A stretch of 54,570 nt of DNA from a bacterium (lineage in GTDB: Bacteria > Eisenbacteria > RBG-16-71-46 > CAIMUX01), in the NCBI GenBank assembly GCA_030431975.1, contig JAUIHP010000031.1, positions 1 through 54,570 of the forward strand. The letters are read 5' to 3'. The position numbers and the translations under genes were made by a program. The notes beneath the pieces are model-generated. The model searched no databases, was not told the origin of the DNA, and worked only from the letters and a program-made list of their open reading frames with translations. Positions 17,403 to 27,055 of the stretch are shown one piece after another. Each line of letters opens with the position of its first letter. Position 1 is the first letter of the stretch.

Positions 17403-19778
17403 ATGACGGCGGGACGACGCGTTTCAGGCTGGGCCGGAATGTGGGTAGCGGCCTTCTTCCTCGTAGGGTGGTGGACGGCGGACGCGGTCTTTCGCTTCGT
17501 TGCGGCCTCCCCAAGTCCAAATTCCCGCTGGTTCGGTGCGAGCGATCAGGCGTTGTTTGTCGCGCTGGTCGCGCTGTTCGCGCTGTTCGTCCTGGTCGTG
17601 CTCGTCACGTCGGTCTCCCTTTTCGTGACCGTCGCAGGCGCCGCTAGGCGCGCGGACGAACCGTCACGCCGATGTCTCTGGGCGCTTCTACCCTGGATGT
17701 TGTCCGGTGCGGTCGCCTCCGGACGGCAACTCGATTTGTTGCCGGGCGATGCCAGGCAGGATCCGCCCGGCGTCCATCTCGCCGTTCTGCAGGTCAGCGG
17801 GATCGGATCCAAGATGTGGAAGGGACGCGTCCACGCCGTGCTTCAGGACGGACGCTGGGAACGAGTCGAGCCTCCGCGTTGGGTGCGGGGTCGCGGTCGG
17901 CTTCCCGCGACCGGAAACTACTTCGCGCGTGGCCGACTCTTGGGACACTACTTTGCCATCCGGCAGGTGCTGTCGGACGACGCCGGGACCTCGGCGAGAC
18001 GTCGCTTCTTCGACGCCCGCGACGAAGCGCGAAAGGCTCTGGTCGGAAGGTGGCGACGCGCCTTCGGTCCGGAGATCGGTGACTTCGCCGGTTGGATCCT
18101 TTTGGGATGGCAGCCCGAGGACGCGAACGAAGTCCGCCGGCCCTTCGTTCAGACCGGGACGGCACATTTGCTTGCCATCTCCGGCCTTCATGTCGGACTC
18201 ATCGCGGTCATCGTGTTGGGAACCGTGCGTCTCTTCGTGCGCCAACGCGCAGGGGCGCTTCGGACGACGGTCGCTCTGCTCATCGTCTTCGGTGTGTTGA
18301 GCGGGGGCGCGGTTTCGGTGCAACGGTCGGTGCTGGTCTTCGCCTTGGCCGTTCTCGGAAGAGGGTGGGGACGGCGCGTTCGCGTGTGGAACGCGCTCGG
18401 GTGGGCAGCGGTGGTGTTGCCACTCTTTGATCCAGCCATGCCGCGCGGACCCGGTTACATCCTGAGTCTGTCAGCCACGGCGGGAGTGCTTCTGGGAGCC
18501 GACCTTGGGGACCGGTGGCGACACAGCGACCGCATCCCCGAACAGTTGCGGAGTCGTTTGGCCGCGACGGCATCGGCGCTCGGGGCGTCGTTGGGCGCGC
18601 AGTGTTTGACGTGGACCTGGTCACTGCACTTCTTTCAGCTCTTTCCGTGGCACGGTCTCTGGATCAACCCGTGGATCGTCATTCTGGCCGCCGTCGTCGT
18701 ACCCGCTTTGGTCTTTGCGACGGTCACGGACGCGCTGTTTCCCGGGTTTGTCGGTGGTGAACCCGGAAGGTCGGCCTCGGCGCTGCTCCTCGGCCTGGTC
18801 GAGCAGCTGGGAGGAAACCGCGACGTGTCGCTCGTGCCCCTTGCGTTGCCGTGGGCTTGGGCGCTGACGTTCGCGTCGGGCTTTGCTCTTTGGAGAGCCA
18901 GTCGCGGGGCCGCGCCGGGATGGGTTCGATCCTCCGCAGCTGCGCTTCTTCTGGTCGGGGGGCACGCAGGCTCTGCGCCCACGACCGGAGCAGAGATCAT
19001 CGTGACCTTTCTGGACGTCGGTCAGGGGGACTCGGTCCTGCTGCAGCTGCCGGACGCAAACTGGCTCTACGACCTGGGCCCGCCGCCGGCCTATCGCAAC
19101 GTCGAGCGAACGCTCCGCGAAGCGTCGGTCGAGCGTTTGGACCGGCTGTTTCTGACGCACGGAGATCTTGATCACTGGGGAGGTCTGACCGACCTGCTTC
19201 GAAGCTCGGTTCGTGTCGACACGCTCGTCCTTCCGGCCACCGGTCCCTTTCCGGACTCGTTCTGGGAAGCGCTGGCCGGGGCGGAACAGAAACCGCATGT
19301 CACGATCATCGAGCGCGGGTGGGAACGTTCGTGGCCGGGGATGCGTTGCGTTTGTCTTCATCCGTCTCCGGGTGTCGCACTTGGTGGAAGGAACGACCAT
19401 TCGACGGTGCTGCGTTTCTCGATCGGCGAGCACGAACTCGGGCTCCTTCTTCTGGGCGGTGACATCGAGGAGCCCGGTCAGCAAATGCTCCTCACTCGGG
19501 GCGACATCGGCCCCGTCCTGGTCGCGCAGGCGGGGCATCACGGAAGCAAGACGTCCCTGTGTCCGGGTTGGTACGAAGCTCTGGAGCCGAAGCTGGTCGT
19601 CTGCTCGGCCGGGCGCGGGAATGGATACGGGCTTCCGCACCCGGAGTTTCTGGACGAGCTGGAAGCCCGGGACATCCGCCTTTTCCGGACCGACGAGGAC
19701 GGAGCGGTCTCGCTCAGGTGGACGGGAAAGGCCTGGGAGGTCCGAAGAGGGGACGGTTATCCGTGGGCGTCATCTTGA
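17403..19778 (+). CDS. comEC: ComEC/Rec2 family DNA-uptake channel protein
   Basis: 791 residues. It starts with two hydrophobic segments, then a soluble DUF4131-like part, then the Competence core from about residue 240 (HLLAISGLHVGLIAVIVLG, typical of ComEC) with about eight TM helices. From residue 538 a metallo-beta-lactamase-like domain follows: DVGQGDSVLLQLP, LTHGDLDHWGG with His586 and the paired Asp/His, then VAQAGHHGSK and PHPEFL. Full-length ComEC carries single-stranded DNA across the inner membrane, and the C-terminal domain is a putative nuclease. No other competence gene lies nearby. The start ATG follows a 109-bp gap. Confidence 0.93.
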   Translation: MTAGRRVSGWAGMWVAAFFLVGWWTADAVFRFVAASPSPNSRWFGASDQALFVALVALFALFVLVVLVTSVSLFVTVAGAARRADEPSRRCLWALLPWMLSGAVASGRQLDLLPGDARQDPPGVHLAVLQVSGIGSKMWKGRVHAVLQDGRWERVEPPRWVRGRGRLPATGNYFARGRLLGHYFAIRQVLSDDAGTSARRRFFDARDEARKALVGRWRRAFGPEIGDFAGWILLGWQPEDANEVRRPFVQTGTAHLLAISGLHVGLIAVIVLGTVRLFVRQRAGALRTTVALLIVFGVLSGGAVSVQRSVLVFALAVLGRGWGRRVRVWNALGWAAVVLPLFDPAMPRGPGYILSLSATAGVLLGADLGDRWRHSDRIPEQLRSRLAATASALGASLGAQCLTWTWSLHFFQLFPWHGLWINPWIVILAAVVVPALVFATVTDALFPGFVGGEPGRSASALLLGLVEQLGGNRDVSLVPLALPWAWALTFASGFALWRASRGAAPGWVRSSAAALLLVGGHAGSAPTTGAEIIVTFLDVGQGDSVLLQLPDANWLYDLGPPPAYRNVERTLREASVERLDRLFLTHGDLDHWGGLTDLLRSSVRVDTLVLPATGPFPDSFWEALAGAEQKPHVTIIERGWERSWPGMRCVCLHPSPGVALGGRNDHSTVLRFSIGEHELGLLLLGGDIEEPGQQMLLTRGDIGPVLVAQAGHHGSKTSLCPGWYEALEPKLVVCSAGRGNGYGLPHPEFLDELEARDIRLFRTDEDGAVSLRWTGKAWEVRRGDGYPWASS

Positions 19779-19804
19779 CCTTGTTTCCGTTCCCTGGGTA
19801 GGAT
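19775..19804 (+). promoter_or_regulatory. Promoter of purN
   Basis: TTGACC (19775-19780), an 18-bp spacer, then TAGGAT (19799-19804). The -35 overlaps the comEC stop codon. Confidence 0.7.
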
Positions 19805-19868
19805 GGACGAACAGGACCCGATGAATTCTGCTCCCTGCAATCTGTTTTCGTAAAAGGATTTACGTAAA

Positions 19869-20501
19869 TTGTCAGCGACTGGTCCCATTCGTCTCGGGGT
19901 TCTGGCCTCGGGACGCGGCAGCAATCTGCAGGCGCTCCTCGATGCACAGGCGTCGGGGCAGTTGCGCGGCACCGTCCGGGTCGTACTCAGCGACAAGTCC
20001 GAAGCGCCGGCACTGAAGAGAGCGGCTGACGCCGGCGTCGCGGCTTCCTTCATCGATCCGGGCAGCCGGCGGGCTCGTCTTCGTCCGGCGGTTGAAGACG
20101 AGATGGTGTCGGCCCTTCGTCGACATGAAGTGGAATGGGTCGTCTTGGCCGGGTTCTTTCGCATCGTTGGATCGACCCTTCTCACTGCGTTCCCGGATCG
20201 CGTGCTCAACATTCATCCTTCGCTTCTGCCTTCGTTCCCCGGGCTTCACGCGCAACGGCAAGCTCTGGAGTACGGAGTTCAGTTTAGCGGGTGCACGGTT
20301 CACCTCGTCAACGAAGATGTCGATGGCGGCGCCATCCTTGGGCAGTCGGTCGTTCCCGTCGAATCGGCGGATGACGAGGACGCGTTGGCAGACCGCATTC
20401 TGACGCGTGAACACGAGTTACTGGTAAAGACCATCAATCGCATCGCCTCGGCGGGATTCGAGAGGCGAGGCCGGCAGGTCGTCTGGGCCGACGCCACTTG
20501 A
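19869..20501 (+). CDS. purN: Phosphoribosylglycinamide formyltransferase
   Basis: 210 residues, the third step of purine synthesis (GAR plus 10-formyl-THF gives FGAR). GVLASGRGSNLQALLDAQ is the phosphate-binding N-terminus; NIHPSLLPSFPGLHAQ carries the catalytic His116 region, and CTVHLVNEDVDGGAI the catalytic Asp loop. The length is normal. The start is TTG at 19869 with AAAAGGA about 10 nt upstream; it is the only start that keeps the family N-terminus. A small inverted repeat (GTAAA...TTTAC) lies across the ribosome binding site. It precedes purH in the same direction, with a 48-codon ORF between them. Confidence 0.95.
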   Translation: MSATGPIRLGVLASGRGSNLQALLDAQASGQLRGTVRVVLSDKSEAPALKRAADAGVAASFIDPGSRRARLRPAVEDEMVSALRRHEVEWVVLAGFFRIVGSTLLTAFPDRVLNIHPSLLPSFPGLHAQRQALEYGVQFSGCTVHLVNEDVDGGAILGQSVVPVESADDEDALADRILTREHELLVKTINRIASAGFERRGRQVVWADAT

Positions 20502-20556
20502 TTCAAAATGCGCCGCGCCGCAGAGCGTACACAGGCAAAGAGAGAGGTCAGCGCTC

Positions 20557-20703
20557 ATGGAGCGTGCGTTTCAAAGTATCGAAGACACCGGAATCGAACC
20601 GGATTACAGCGCCAGGGTTCAAGAGACCATGAACCTTGAAGACTTGGAGAATCGCGAGGCCGTCACCAGGGGGCGCTCCGCTCCCGATTGGAGTGCAATG
20701 TGA
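20557..20703 (+). CDS. 48-residue hypothetical protein coupled to purH
   Basis: A small ORF beginning MERAFQSIEDTGIEPDYSAR and ending RSAPDWSAM, mostly charged and without signal peptide or TM helix. A purine-rich GAGAGAGG lies about 9 nt upstream of the ATG. Its stop TGA overlaps the GTG start of purH (GTGA), the arrangement seen for translationally coupled genes in this window. I do not recognise a family. It could be a small purine-pathway accessory protein or a leader ORF that controls purH translation. Confidence 0.55.
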   Translation: MERAFQSIEDTGIEPDYSARVQETMNLEDLENREAVTRGRSAPDWSAM

Positions 20704-22268
20704 GTCGGATGATCCCCATTCGCCGCGCCCTGTTCTCGACCTACGTCAAGACCGGGATCGTACCGCTGGCGAAGGAAGTGAGCCGCTGGGGCGGAAGCAT
20801 CATCGCGTCCGGCGGCACTGCCGCTGCCTTGACCGAAGGCGGCGTCGAAGTGCAGTCCATCGAATCGATCACCGGAGTGGCGTCTCTCTTCGGAGGACGG
20901 GTCAAAACGCTTCATCCGAAGATTCACGGTGGGATTCTCTTCCGTCGCGGTGAGGCTTCCGATCGGACGGAAGCGGAAGCTCACGGAATCGAAGGCATTG
21001 ACCTGGTCGTCGTGAACCTCTATCCGTTCGCCGACGCCGTCGCCCGCAAAGCCGATCCGCCGGAGACGATCGAACTCATTGATATCGGCGGACCGGCCAT
21101 GGTTCGCGCGGCGGCCAAGAACCACGCCAACGTGGCGGTTGTGACCGTTCCCGAAGACTACGCCCGTATCAAGACCGCGTTGGCCGCAGGGGAAGGACGG
21201 CTCAGCCCGAAGCTTCTGCGCGAGTTGGCGGCGAAAGCGTTTCGGGTGACCGCCGAGTACGACGCCGCCATTGCCGACTATCTGACGCCCGACGCCGGAG
21301 ACGGTCCGGTCCTTCCTGAAGTGTGGTCGGTGCGGGCGGAGAAGCGCGCTCAACTCCGTTACGGAGAAAACCCTCATCAGGAGGGCGGGCTCTACGGATC
21401 CGGTCCGGGGTTTCCGTTCAATCTGGAGCAGCTGCACGGCAAGGAGCTTTCGTTCAACAACTACCTCGACCTGGGCGCGGGTCGCGATGTCATCGCGGAG
21501 TTTGCCGGTGAACTGACTGCGGTCGTCATCAAACACGGGATTCCCAGCGGAGTCGCGACGGGGCGTTCGCTCGAGGACGCCTACGTTCGCGCCCGCGACG
21601 GAGACTCTCTCTCTGCGTTCGGCGGTGTCGTCATCCTCAACCGGGTGGTCGATGCGGCCACAGCCGAGCGGTTGAATGAGAGCTTCCTCGAGGTCGTCCT
21701 CGCTCCCGAGTTTGCGGCGGATGCGATGGAGATTCTTCGAAAGAAGAAGAAGCGCGTTCTGCTGCGTTGTTCTTCCGACGCGTTGCTGCGTGGAGACGGA
21801 GAACTACGCGGACGGTTCCTTGGAACCGGCTTCCTTCTGGAGACGCCACTGGCGGCTCGGGGAGGGGAGAATGATTGGAAGGTCGTGACGAAGACGGCCC
21901 CGACCGATGAACAGGTGGCGGATCTTCGCTTCGCCTGGCGCGTGCTCAAGCACGTTCGGTCCAACGGCGTGCTCTTCGCGCGGGACGGGTGCACGCTGGG
22001 AATCGGTTCCGGCCAGACCAGCCGGATCGATGCCGTCGAGTCGGCCATCGCCAAGGCCAACCGGCAGGGACATTCGCTGGAAGGATCGGTTCTCGTTTCC
22101 GACGCGTTCTTTCCGTTTTCGGATGCGGTCGAACGGGCGGCGGAGGTCGGCGCGGTGGCCGTTCTGCAACCGGGTGGCTCGGTCCGGGATGACGAGTCGA
22201 TTGCGGCCTGCGACGAGAAGGGCCTGGCCATGGCGTTCAATGATCATCGAGTCTTCAGCCATGGCTAA
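20700..22268 (+). CDS. purH: Bifunctional AICAR formyltransferase/IMP cyclohydrolase
   Basis: 522 residues, the last two steps of IMP synthesis. The N-terminal MGS-like cyclohydrolase domain has MIPIRRALFSTYVKTGIVP, IIASGGTAAALTEGG and GGRVKTLHPKIHGGIL; the transformylase domain has RYGENPHQ, FNNYLDLGAG and the catalytic Lys-His in VIKHGIPSGVA. GTG at 20700 is preferred: GGAG lies 6 nt upstream and it overlaps the small upstream ORF's stop; TTG at 20688 and ATG at 20709 are alternatives. It ends 6 nt before the lytic transglycosylase gene, so the two may share a transcript. Confidence 0.95.
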   Translation: MSRMIPIRRALFSTYVKTGIVPLAKEVSRWGGSIIASGGTAAALTEGGVEVQSIESITGVASLFGGRVKTLHPKIHGGILFRRGEASDRTEAEAHGIEGIDLVVVNLYPFADAVARKADPPETIELIDIGGPAMVRAAAKNHANVAVVTVPEDYARIKTALAAGEGRLSPKLLRELAAKAFRVTAEYDAAIADYLTPDAGDGPVLPEVWSVRAEKRAQLRYGENPHQEGGLYGSGPGFPFNLEQLHGKELSFNNYLDLGAGRDVIAEFAGELTAVVIKHGIPSGVATGRSLEDAYVRARDGDSLSAFGGVVILNRVVDAATAERLNESFLEVVLAPEFAADAMEILRKKKKRVLLRCSSDALLRGDGELRGRFLGTGFLLETPLAARGGENDWKVVTKTAPTDEQVADLRFAWRVLKHVRSNGVLFARDGCTLGIGSGQTSRIDAVESAIAKANRQGHSLEGSVLVSDAFFPFSDAVERAAEVGAVAVLQPGGSVRDDESIAACDEKGLAMAFNDHRVFSHG

Positions 22269-22274
22269 TCGGCG

Positions 22275-24635
22275 ATGATACAGCGTGGCCTCGGAATTCT
22301 GGTTCTTCTGGTGACCGCGTTTGGTTCTGCGGCTGCCGCGGACGAAGCACCCGTCGGCGCGGTCATCCCTTCGGACTTCGACTTTGTTACCGCCGAGCAG
22401 CGTTGGCGTGCGGCCGACGTCACCGAGTCGGGGTTGGACCTCTCCGAGATCGCGCGGCGTGAAGTGGTTCGGGATTCCATTCGGGATGGCCTGGCCGAAT
22501 CTTTGATTGTCTGGGCGCAGCGCGAGTCCGGTTGGCCGCCGAACCTTCCTGCCGGAACGTCCCACTGGATTCGGACGCGAGTGCGTGAGGGCTTTCTGCT
22601 TGCCGATCCTCGTTGGGACGGGATGGCGAAGTCGATCCGCGCCGGGCTGGCGCAGGCGGACCCGGAAGGTTCGTGGACGTTGCCGGGGATCCTTTACCTC
22701 CTCAGCCGGGACGAGGCGGAAGCTGCGGCAGCGTGGGGCGATCATGCGGTTGTTCCCGCGGGTGAAGAAGGCTATGTCGCGGTCCTCTCCGTCGAAGCGC
22801 AACAGGAAGCGTTCGGAGACTCGGTCGCGGCTATTTTTGCCGGTAATGTTCTCGCGTCGTCTTCGGCCTGGCCGGATTGGGTTTCAGAACCGATCGAAGA
22901 GGTGCGCATCCGGGATTGGACGGACCGAGGTGACTTCGCGGCGGCGTCGGCTGCTTTGGACGACTACGGCCGTCGGTATGTTCAGGGGCCCTGGTTTCTG
23001 GCGGCTCAGGAACGTTTGGCGCGGGAGCGGGGGGATGTGGCCATTGCGGACTCGCTCGCCTGGCATTCTCTTCGTACCTATTCATCGGGCGCGTTGGCCC
23101 GACGCTGGCTCGAGGTGCAGGTTCCGCTCGAAGCTCCGGTCGCCGCGTTCTCGGATACGGATCTCGAGGCCCTGGTCAATGCCGCTGAAGACCAACGGGG
23201 GCTGACCCGCTTTCTCATGCTTTCAGAAGCTCTGGCTTCACGGTTTCCCTCGCGCAAGCCGGCGCTCGATCTGCGTGCGGCCGAGCTCGGCTACAAAACT
23301 CGCCGTTACGGCGACCTGCTCGGGGCGGTTCGCTCGAAGCGAATCGAACCCGCTCCAGCCACACGCGGCAAGTGGGGACTGGTTCTGGGACGCGCCTATC
23401 GGAACACCGGGGATCCGGACTCGATGGCGGTTTGGTTCGAGACGACCGTCGGGAGCGGCCGAACTGCGGACCAACGGACCGCCCTTTGGGAATGGGGACG
23501 GGAACTGGAGTCGGGGCGCCGTTTCGCCGAGGCCATCCAGGTCTACGAACGCTTCATGAACAACGGCGCCGGGGATCGCGAAGAAGACGCGTGGATCCGT
23601 CTCGGCATTTGTCGCTATCAGCTCGACCAGTTCGTGGAAGCTGACGAAGCCTTCTCGGCAGTGATGAACTCGAATACGGCTTGGCGGCGGGCCACCGCCG
23701 ACTTCTGGCGCTACCGGTGCCGGCGGCAACTCGGAGACGACGAGGGCGCCCGTGCGGCCTTGGAGCGCGCGGCCTCCGCGCCGGAAGGCTACTACTCCGC
23801 GCGAGCCCGCTCGGCGCTGGCGGTCGAGAGTGAGATTCCGTTTACCGAGATCACCGGCTACTGGCGCTATCTCGCCGCGCTGGCTCAGAAGCCGGAGCTG
23901 TACGAGATCGATTTGCGAGCGGACATGGCCACCGCACCGACCGAGTCGGTACCGTCTTTGACTCCGGAGTTGCTGGAGGCTGCGGACCAACTTTGGCTGT
24001 TCCGACAGTACGGGCGGGACAGCTGGGCCGAGAAAGCTCTCAGCGAGCTTCACAACAATCCCGCCATGGGGAGCGGGCTCGACCGCATTGAGCGACTCCA
24101 CGCCCTGGGCTTTCCGGACCTGGCTGCCCGTCGCGCGCTGCGGACGTCGGCCGCCGGCATGTCCTACCGTTATCCGGCTCCCTACGGCGCGGCGGTGGCT
24201 GCGGCAGCCGAGCGGGGAGGACTCGCTCCCGAGTGGATCTGGTCGATCATGCGGCGCGAGTCGTTCTTTGAAGCCACGGTCGTCAGCCATGCCGGCGCCG
24301 TCGGCCTGATGCAGTTCATGCAGGCAACCGCGACTCAGGTGGCCGAGCGGCATCGACTCGCCGACCGTCCGCTTCAGTCGCCGGTGGTCAACCTCGCCCT
24401 CGGAACCGCTCACCTGCGTGAACTGGTCGACGAGACGAACAGCGACTGGCCGGTCATCCTGGCCGGATACAACGCCGGAATGCACAATGCCGTTCGTTGG
24501 GTCCATCCCGACGACGACACCGACATGTTCATCGAGATGATCGGCTTCTACGAGACTCGCAACTACGTCAAAGCCGTCCTGGAAGCCTTCTGGATCTACC
24601 GGGAGACCCTGCGAAAGGGCGGGAGCGCTCCTTGA
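22275..24635 (+). CDS. Soluble lytic murein transglycosylase (Slt70-like)
   Basis: 786 residues with a signal peptide (MIQRGLGILVLLVTAFGSAAA). A long alpha-helical superhelix of degenerate TPR-like repeats (about 40-620) is followed by a C-terminal SLT domain: WIWSIMRRESFFEATVVSHA with catalytic Glu662, GAVGLMQFMQATA and ILAGYNAGMHNA. It would cleave peptidoglycan glycan strands in the periplasm to form 1,6-anhydro-MurNAc. Length is similar to or slightly longer than E. coli Slt70. The stop overlaps the TTG start of the next gene by 4 nt. Confidence 0.93.
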   Translation: MIQRGLGILVLLVTAFGSAAAADEAPVGAVIPSDFDFVTAEQRWRAADVTESGLDLSEIARREVVRDSIRDGLAESLIVWAQRESGWPPNLPAGTSHWIRTRVREGFLLADPRWDGMAKSIRAGLAQADPEGSWTLPGILYLLSRDEAEAAAAWGDHAVVPAGEEGYVAVLSVEAQQEAFGDSVAAIFAGNVLASSSAWPDWVSEPIEEVRIRDWTDRGDFAAASAALDDYGRRYVQGPWFLAAQERLARERGDVAIADSLAWHSLRTYSSGALARRWLEVQVPLEAPVAAFSDTDLEALVNAAEDQRGLTRFLMLSEALASRFPSRKPALDLRAAELGYKTRRYGDLLGAVRSKRIEPAPATRGKWGLVLGRAYRNTGDPDSMAVWFETTVGSGRTADQRTALWEWGRELESGRRFAEAIQVYERFMNNGAGDREEDAWIRLGICRYQLDQFVEADEAFSAVMNSNTAWRRATADFWRYRCRRQLGDDEGARAALERAASAPEGYYSARARSALAVESEIPFTEITGYWRYLAALAQKPELYEIDLRADMATAPTESVPSLTPELLEAADQLWLFRQYGRDSWAEKALSELHNNPAMGSGLDRIERLHALGFPDLAARRALRTSAAGMSYRYPAPYGAAVAAAAERGGLAPEWIWSIMRRESFFEATVVSHAGAVGLMQFMQATATQVAERHRLADRPLQSPVVNLALGTAHLRELVDETNSDWPVILAGYNAGMHNAVRWVHPDDDTDMFIEMIGFYETRNYVKAVLEAFWIYRETLRKGGSAP

Positions 24636-25207
24636 TTCGTTACTCGAACGAGTTGGTGCGCAAGGCCATTCACATCTCGAGTGCGGCCATTCCCGTCGCT
24701 CTCTATTTCACGCCGTTGGAGATCAGTCGTCTTGTCCTGCCCTGGGCGACTCTGGTGACGTTGGCCGTCGAGATGTTGCGGCTGCACGTCCCCCAGTTTC
24801 GGGCCGTCTTCTACTTCGCCTTTGGGCGGCTGCTTCGGGAGCATGAACGGTTCGACCTTCTCGGCTCGACCTACCTGCTCATTGCGGCGCTTCTTTGCAT
24901 CTACGCGTTCGAGAAGGATGTCGCGGTCCTCGCCCTGTCTTTTGTCATTGCTGGCGACGCCGTGGCCGCGCTGGTCGGCCGCCGATTTGGGCGAATCAAG
25001 ATTCTCGACAAGAGTCTTGAGGGGAGCCTGGCCTGCTTCGCTGCTTGTCTGGCCATCGCCCGGCTCTATCCAAGTCCGGAAATCGGCTGGACGGTTTCGC
25101 TGGCGGGAGCGCTGACGGCAACGTTGTTCGAGTTGTTGCCGATTCCGTTGGACGACAATGTGCGGATGTCGATCAGTGCCGGGTTTGCGATGACCTTGAT
25201 CACGTAG
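24632..25207 (+). CDS. Diacylglycerol/polyprenol kinase family membrane protein
   Basis: 191 residues with about six TM helices and no cleavable signal. The stretch VIAGDAVAALVGRRFGRIK, then KSLEGSLACF, is the conserved signature of the SEC59/DGK1/VTE5 family of CTP-dependent dolichol, phytol or diacylglycerol kinases. The N-terminal NELVRKAIHISSAAIPV, with Arg-Lys-His, is also typical. It would phosphorylate a lipid alcohol; undecaprenol or diacylglycerol recycling is plausible given the adjacent peptidoglycan lyase gene. The start is TTG at 24632, overlapping the slt stop, with GGGAG upstream; longer readings run into the slt shadow. Confidence 0.85.
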   Translation: MIRYSNELVRKAIHISSAAIPVALYFTPLEISRLVLPWATLVTLAVEMLRLHVPQFRAVFYFAFGRLLREHERFDLLGSTYLLIAALLCIYAFEKDVAVLALSFVIAGDAVAALVGRRFGRIKILDKSLEGSLACFAACLAIARLYPSPEIGWTVSLAGALTATLFELLPIPLDDNVRMSISAGFAMTLIT

Positions 25208-25270
25208 AGGGTCAAAGCGAAGCCAGCAAGCCAAGCGAAATGCGGATCAGGAGAACGGAGCAGCGACACT

Positions 25271-26134
25271 TTGGGAAGTAGGTACCGATGGGTACCCTGG
25301 TACGGCAAGCTGGGGGCGAAACTGTTTCTTGCGGTATGCAAGGTACCTCATCGATGGCTCCGCCCGTTCCAGGTTCATCGGTTGGGCGAGATGCTCGACC
25401 CGGATCACGTCGGCCGTGTTTTCGATCAGTACGAGACAGGTCTGGGTGAACCTGACTTCTCCGGGAAAGTGTTTCTGGAACTCGGACCGGGGGAGGCTAT
25501 CTCCATCGGGCTGTTGGCATCCGCCAAGGGGTGCGGGCGGACCATCCTTGTCGACGCCCAGGACGCCGCGACTCGGCGACCCGAAGACTACGCGACTCTC
25601 GCGAACGGGCTTGAAAGTCGGGGCAGACCGAGTCCGACGATTCCACCGACGTGGAGTTGGGCCGAGCTTACGAAGAACTTGCGGTTGGAGTATCAGTGCC
25701 AAGGGTTGACCTCGCTTCGGGCCCTGCCACCAGACTCCATCGACTTCGTGGTCTCCAACGCGGTCCTCGAGCACGTCGAAAAGGATGAGATGCCGCTGTT
25801 GGCTGCGGAGCTCAAACGGATTTGCCGTCCCGGTGCTCGGCAAGTGCATATCGTCGACTACCGTGATCACTTGGGAGGTGCATTGAACAACCTCCGCTTC
25901 CCTGACTCGGTCTGGGAGTCGGCGCTGTTCAGGAAGGCCGGTTTCTACACGAACAGGATTCGCCCGTCTCAGCTGACCGAGATCTTTCGATCCCAGGGAT
26001 TCCACGTGGACATCCGGGAGGTCTTTTGTTGGGACGAGATCCCGACTCCGCGCGGTAGGCTTGCGGAGGCGTATCGAAGCTGCTCTGACGAAGACCTGCT
26101 CGTGTCCTGTCACACCATAGTTGCGAGTCTGTAG
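25271..26134 (+). CDS. Class I SAM-dependent methyltransferase (Methyltransf_11-like)
   Basis: 287 residues. The SAM-binding motif I is VFLELGPGEA (residues 67-76); an acidic motif II follows in TILVDAQD; DSIDFVVSNAVLEHVEKDEM is the canonical post-I region, with a C-terminal strand RQVHIVDYRDH. An insert between motif I and the DFVVSN strand is longer than usual. The substrate is unknown; such enzymes often act on lipids, quinones or sugars, and nothing in the neighbours fixes it. The predicted start is TTG at 25271, with GGAG about 11 nt upstream. It follows the kinase-like gene by 63 nt and precedes map. Confidence 0.75.
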   Translation: MGSRYRWVPWYGKLGAKLFLAVCKVPHRWLRPFQVHRLGEMLDPDHVGRVFDQYETGLGEPDFSGKVFLELGPGEAISIGLLASAKGCGRTILVDAQDAATRRPEDYATLANGLESRGRPSPTIPPTWSWAELTKNLRLEYQCQGLTSLRALPPDSIDFVVSNAVLEHVEKDEMPLLAAELKRICRPGARQVHIVDYRDHLGGALNNLRFPDSVWESALFRKAGFYTNRIRPSQLTEIFRSQGFHVDIREVFCWDEIPTPRGRLAEAYRSCSDEDLLVSCHTIVASL

Positions 26135-26226
26135 TCCTCGACGCAGGGACCTTGATAATGGGAAGGGTTTCGGGGCGCCCGTCCGGCGAGTCGGGCCTGC
26201 ACTCCCGGCCCGAAGTAGGAGATTGT

Positions 26227-26988
26227 ATGACGATTGATAGTCAACGTGATGTCGACGGGATCCTGGCTGCGGGACGTGTCGTTGCCGTGGTCCGCGACAC
26301 CATGCTTGCCCGGGTCGAACCCGGCATTACGACCGCGGAACTTGATCGGATCGGCGCCGCCTTGCTCGACCAACTCGGGGCCAAGTCCGCTCCGCGGGTG
26401 ACCTACGACTTCCCGGGATCCACGTGTATCAGCGTCAATGAAGAGGCCGCTCACGGGATCCCCGGTCCTCGAGTCATCCGCGAGGGCGATGTCGTCAATG
26501 TCGATGTCTCTGCGGAGCTGGACGGATACTTCGCCGACACCGGCGGCACGATGGTCGTTTCACCTGCCAGTGAATCCAAGGCCGCTTTGTGTCGTGCGAC
26601 CCGCGAGGCGCTGGACGCGGCGCTGGCAGAGACCCGCGCCGGAGTCCGACTCAATCGAATCGGGAAGGCGGTCGAGCGCGTCGCGAGGTTCAACGGACTG
26701 AAAGTCATTCGCAACCTGGCCGGGCATGGAATCGGTAGGGCACTGCACGAAGAACCCGACGGGATCGTTGGTTTCTACGACCGAGCTGACCGTCGTCGCC
26801 TTCGTGACGGGCAGGTGCTTGCCATCGAACCGTTTCTTTCGACGCGGAGCAGCTATGTCACGGAAGCGGAAGACGGGTGGACACTGGTCGGGCACGCGGA
26901 TGGCCTGTCCGCTCAGTTTGAGCATACGGTTATCGTGACGACGGGGGAGCCGATCGTGGCGACGCTCGGGGTGGGTGCGGCGGGATAG
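26227..26988 (+). CDS. map: Methionine aminopeptidase, type I
   Basis: 253 residues; removes the N-terminal Met of nascent proteins. All five metal ligands can be placed: Asp93, Asp104, His167 (in AGHGIG), Glu201 (in AIEPF) and Glu232 (in QFEHT), with the Asp pair 11 residues apart as in E. coli. No N-terminal zinc-finger extension is present. The ATG at 26227 has TAGGAGA upstream; an earlier in-frame start (26152) would add 25 unconserved residues. The gene stands apart from the translation operon in which map often occurs. Confidence 0.95.
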   Translation: MTIDSQRDVDGILAAGRVVAVVRDTMLARVEPGITTAELDRIGAALLDQLGAKSAPRVTYDFPGSTCISVNEEAAHGIPGPRVIREGDVVNVDVSAELDGYFADTGGTMVVSPASESKAALCRATREALDAALAETRAGVRLNRIGKAVERVARFNGLKVIRNLAGHGIGRALHEEPDGIVGFYDRADRRRLRDGQVLAIEPFLSTRSSYVTEAEDGWTLVGHADGLSAQFEHTVIVTTGEPIVATLGVGAAG

Positions 26989-27055
26989 GCACGAAAGGTT
27001 AGGTGCGACACGTTCGGCTGCGTGATGGACCGACGACGGCGGTGTTCCCGGAGCT

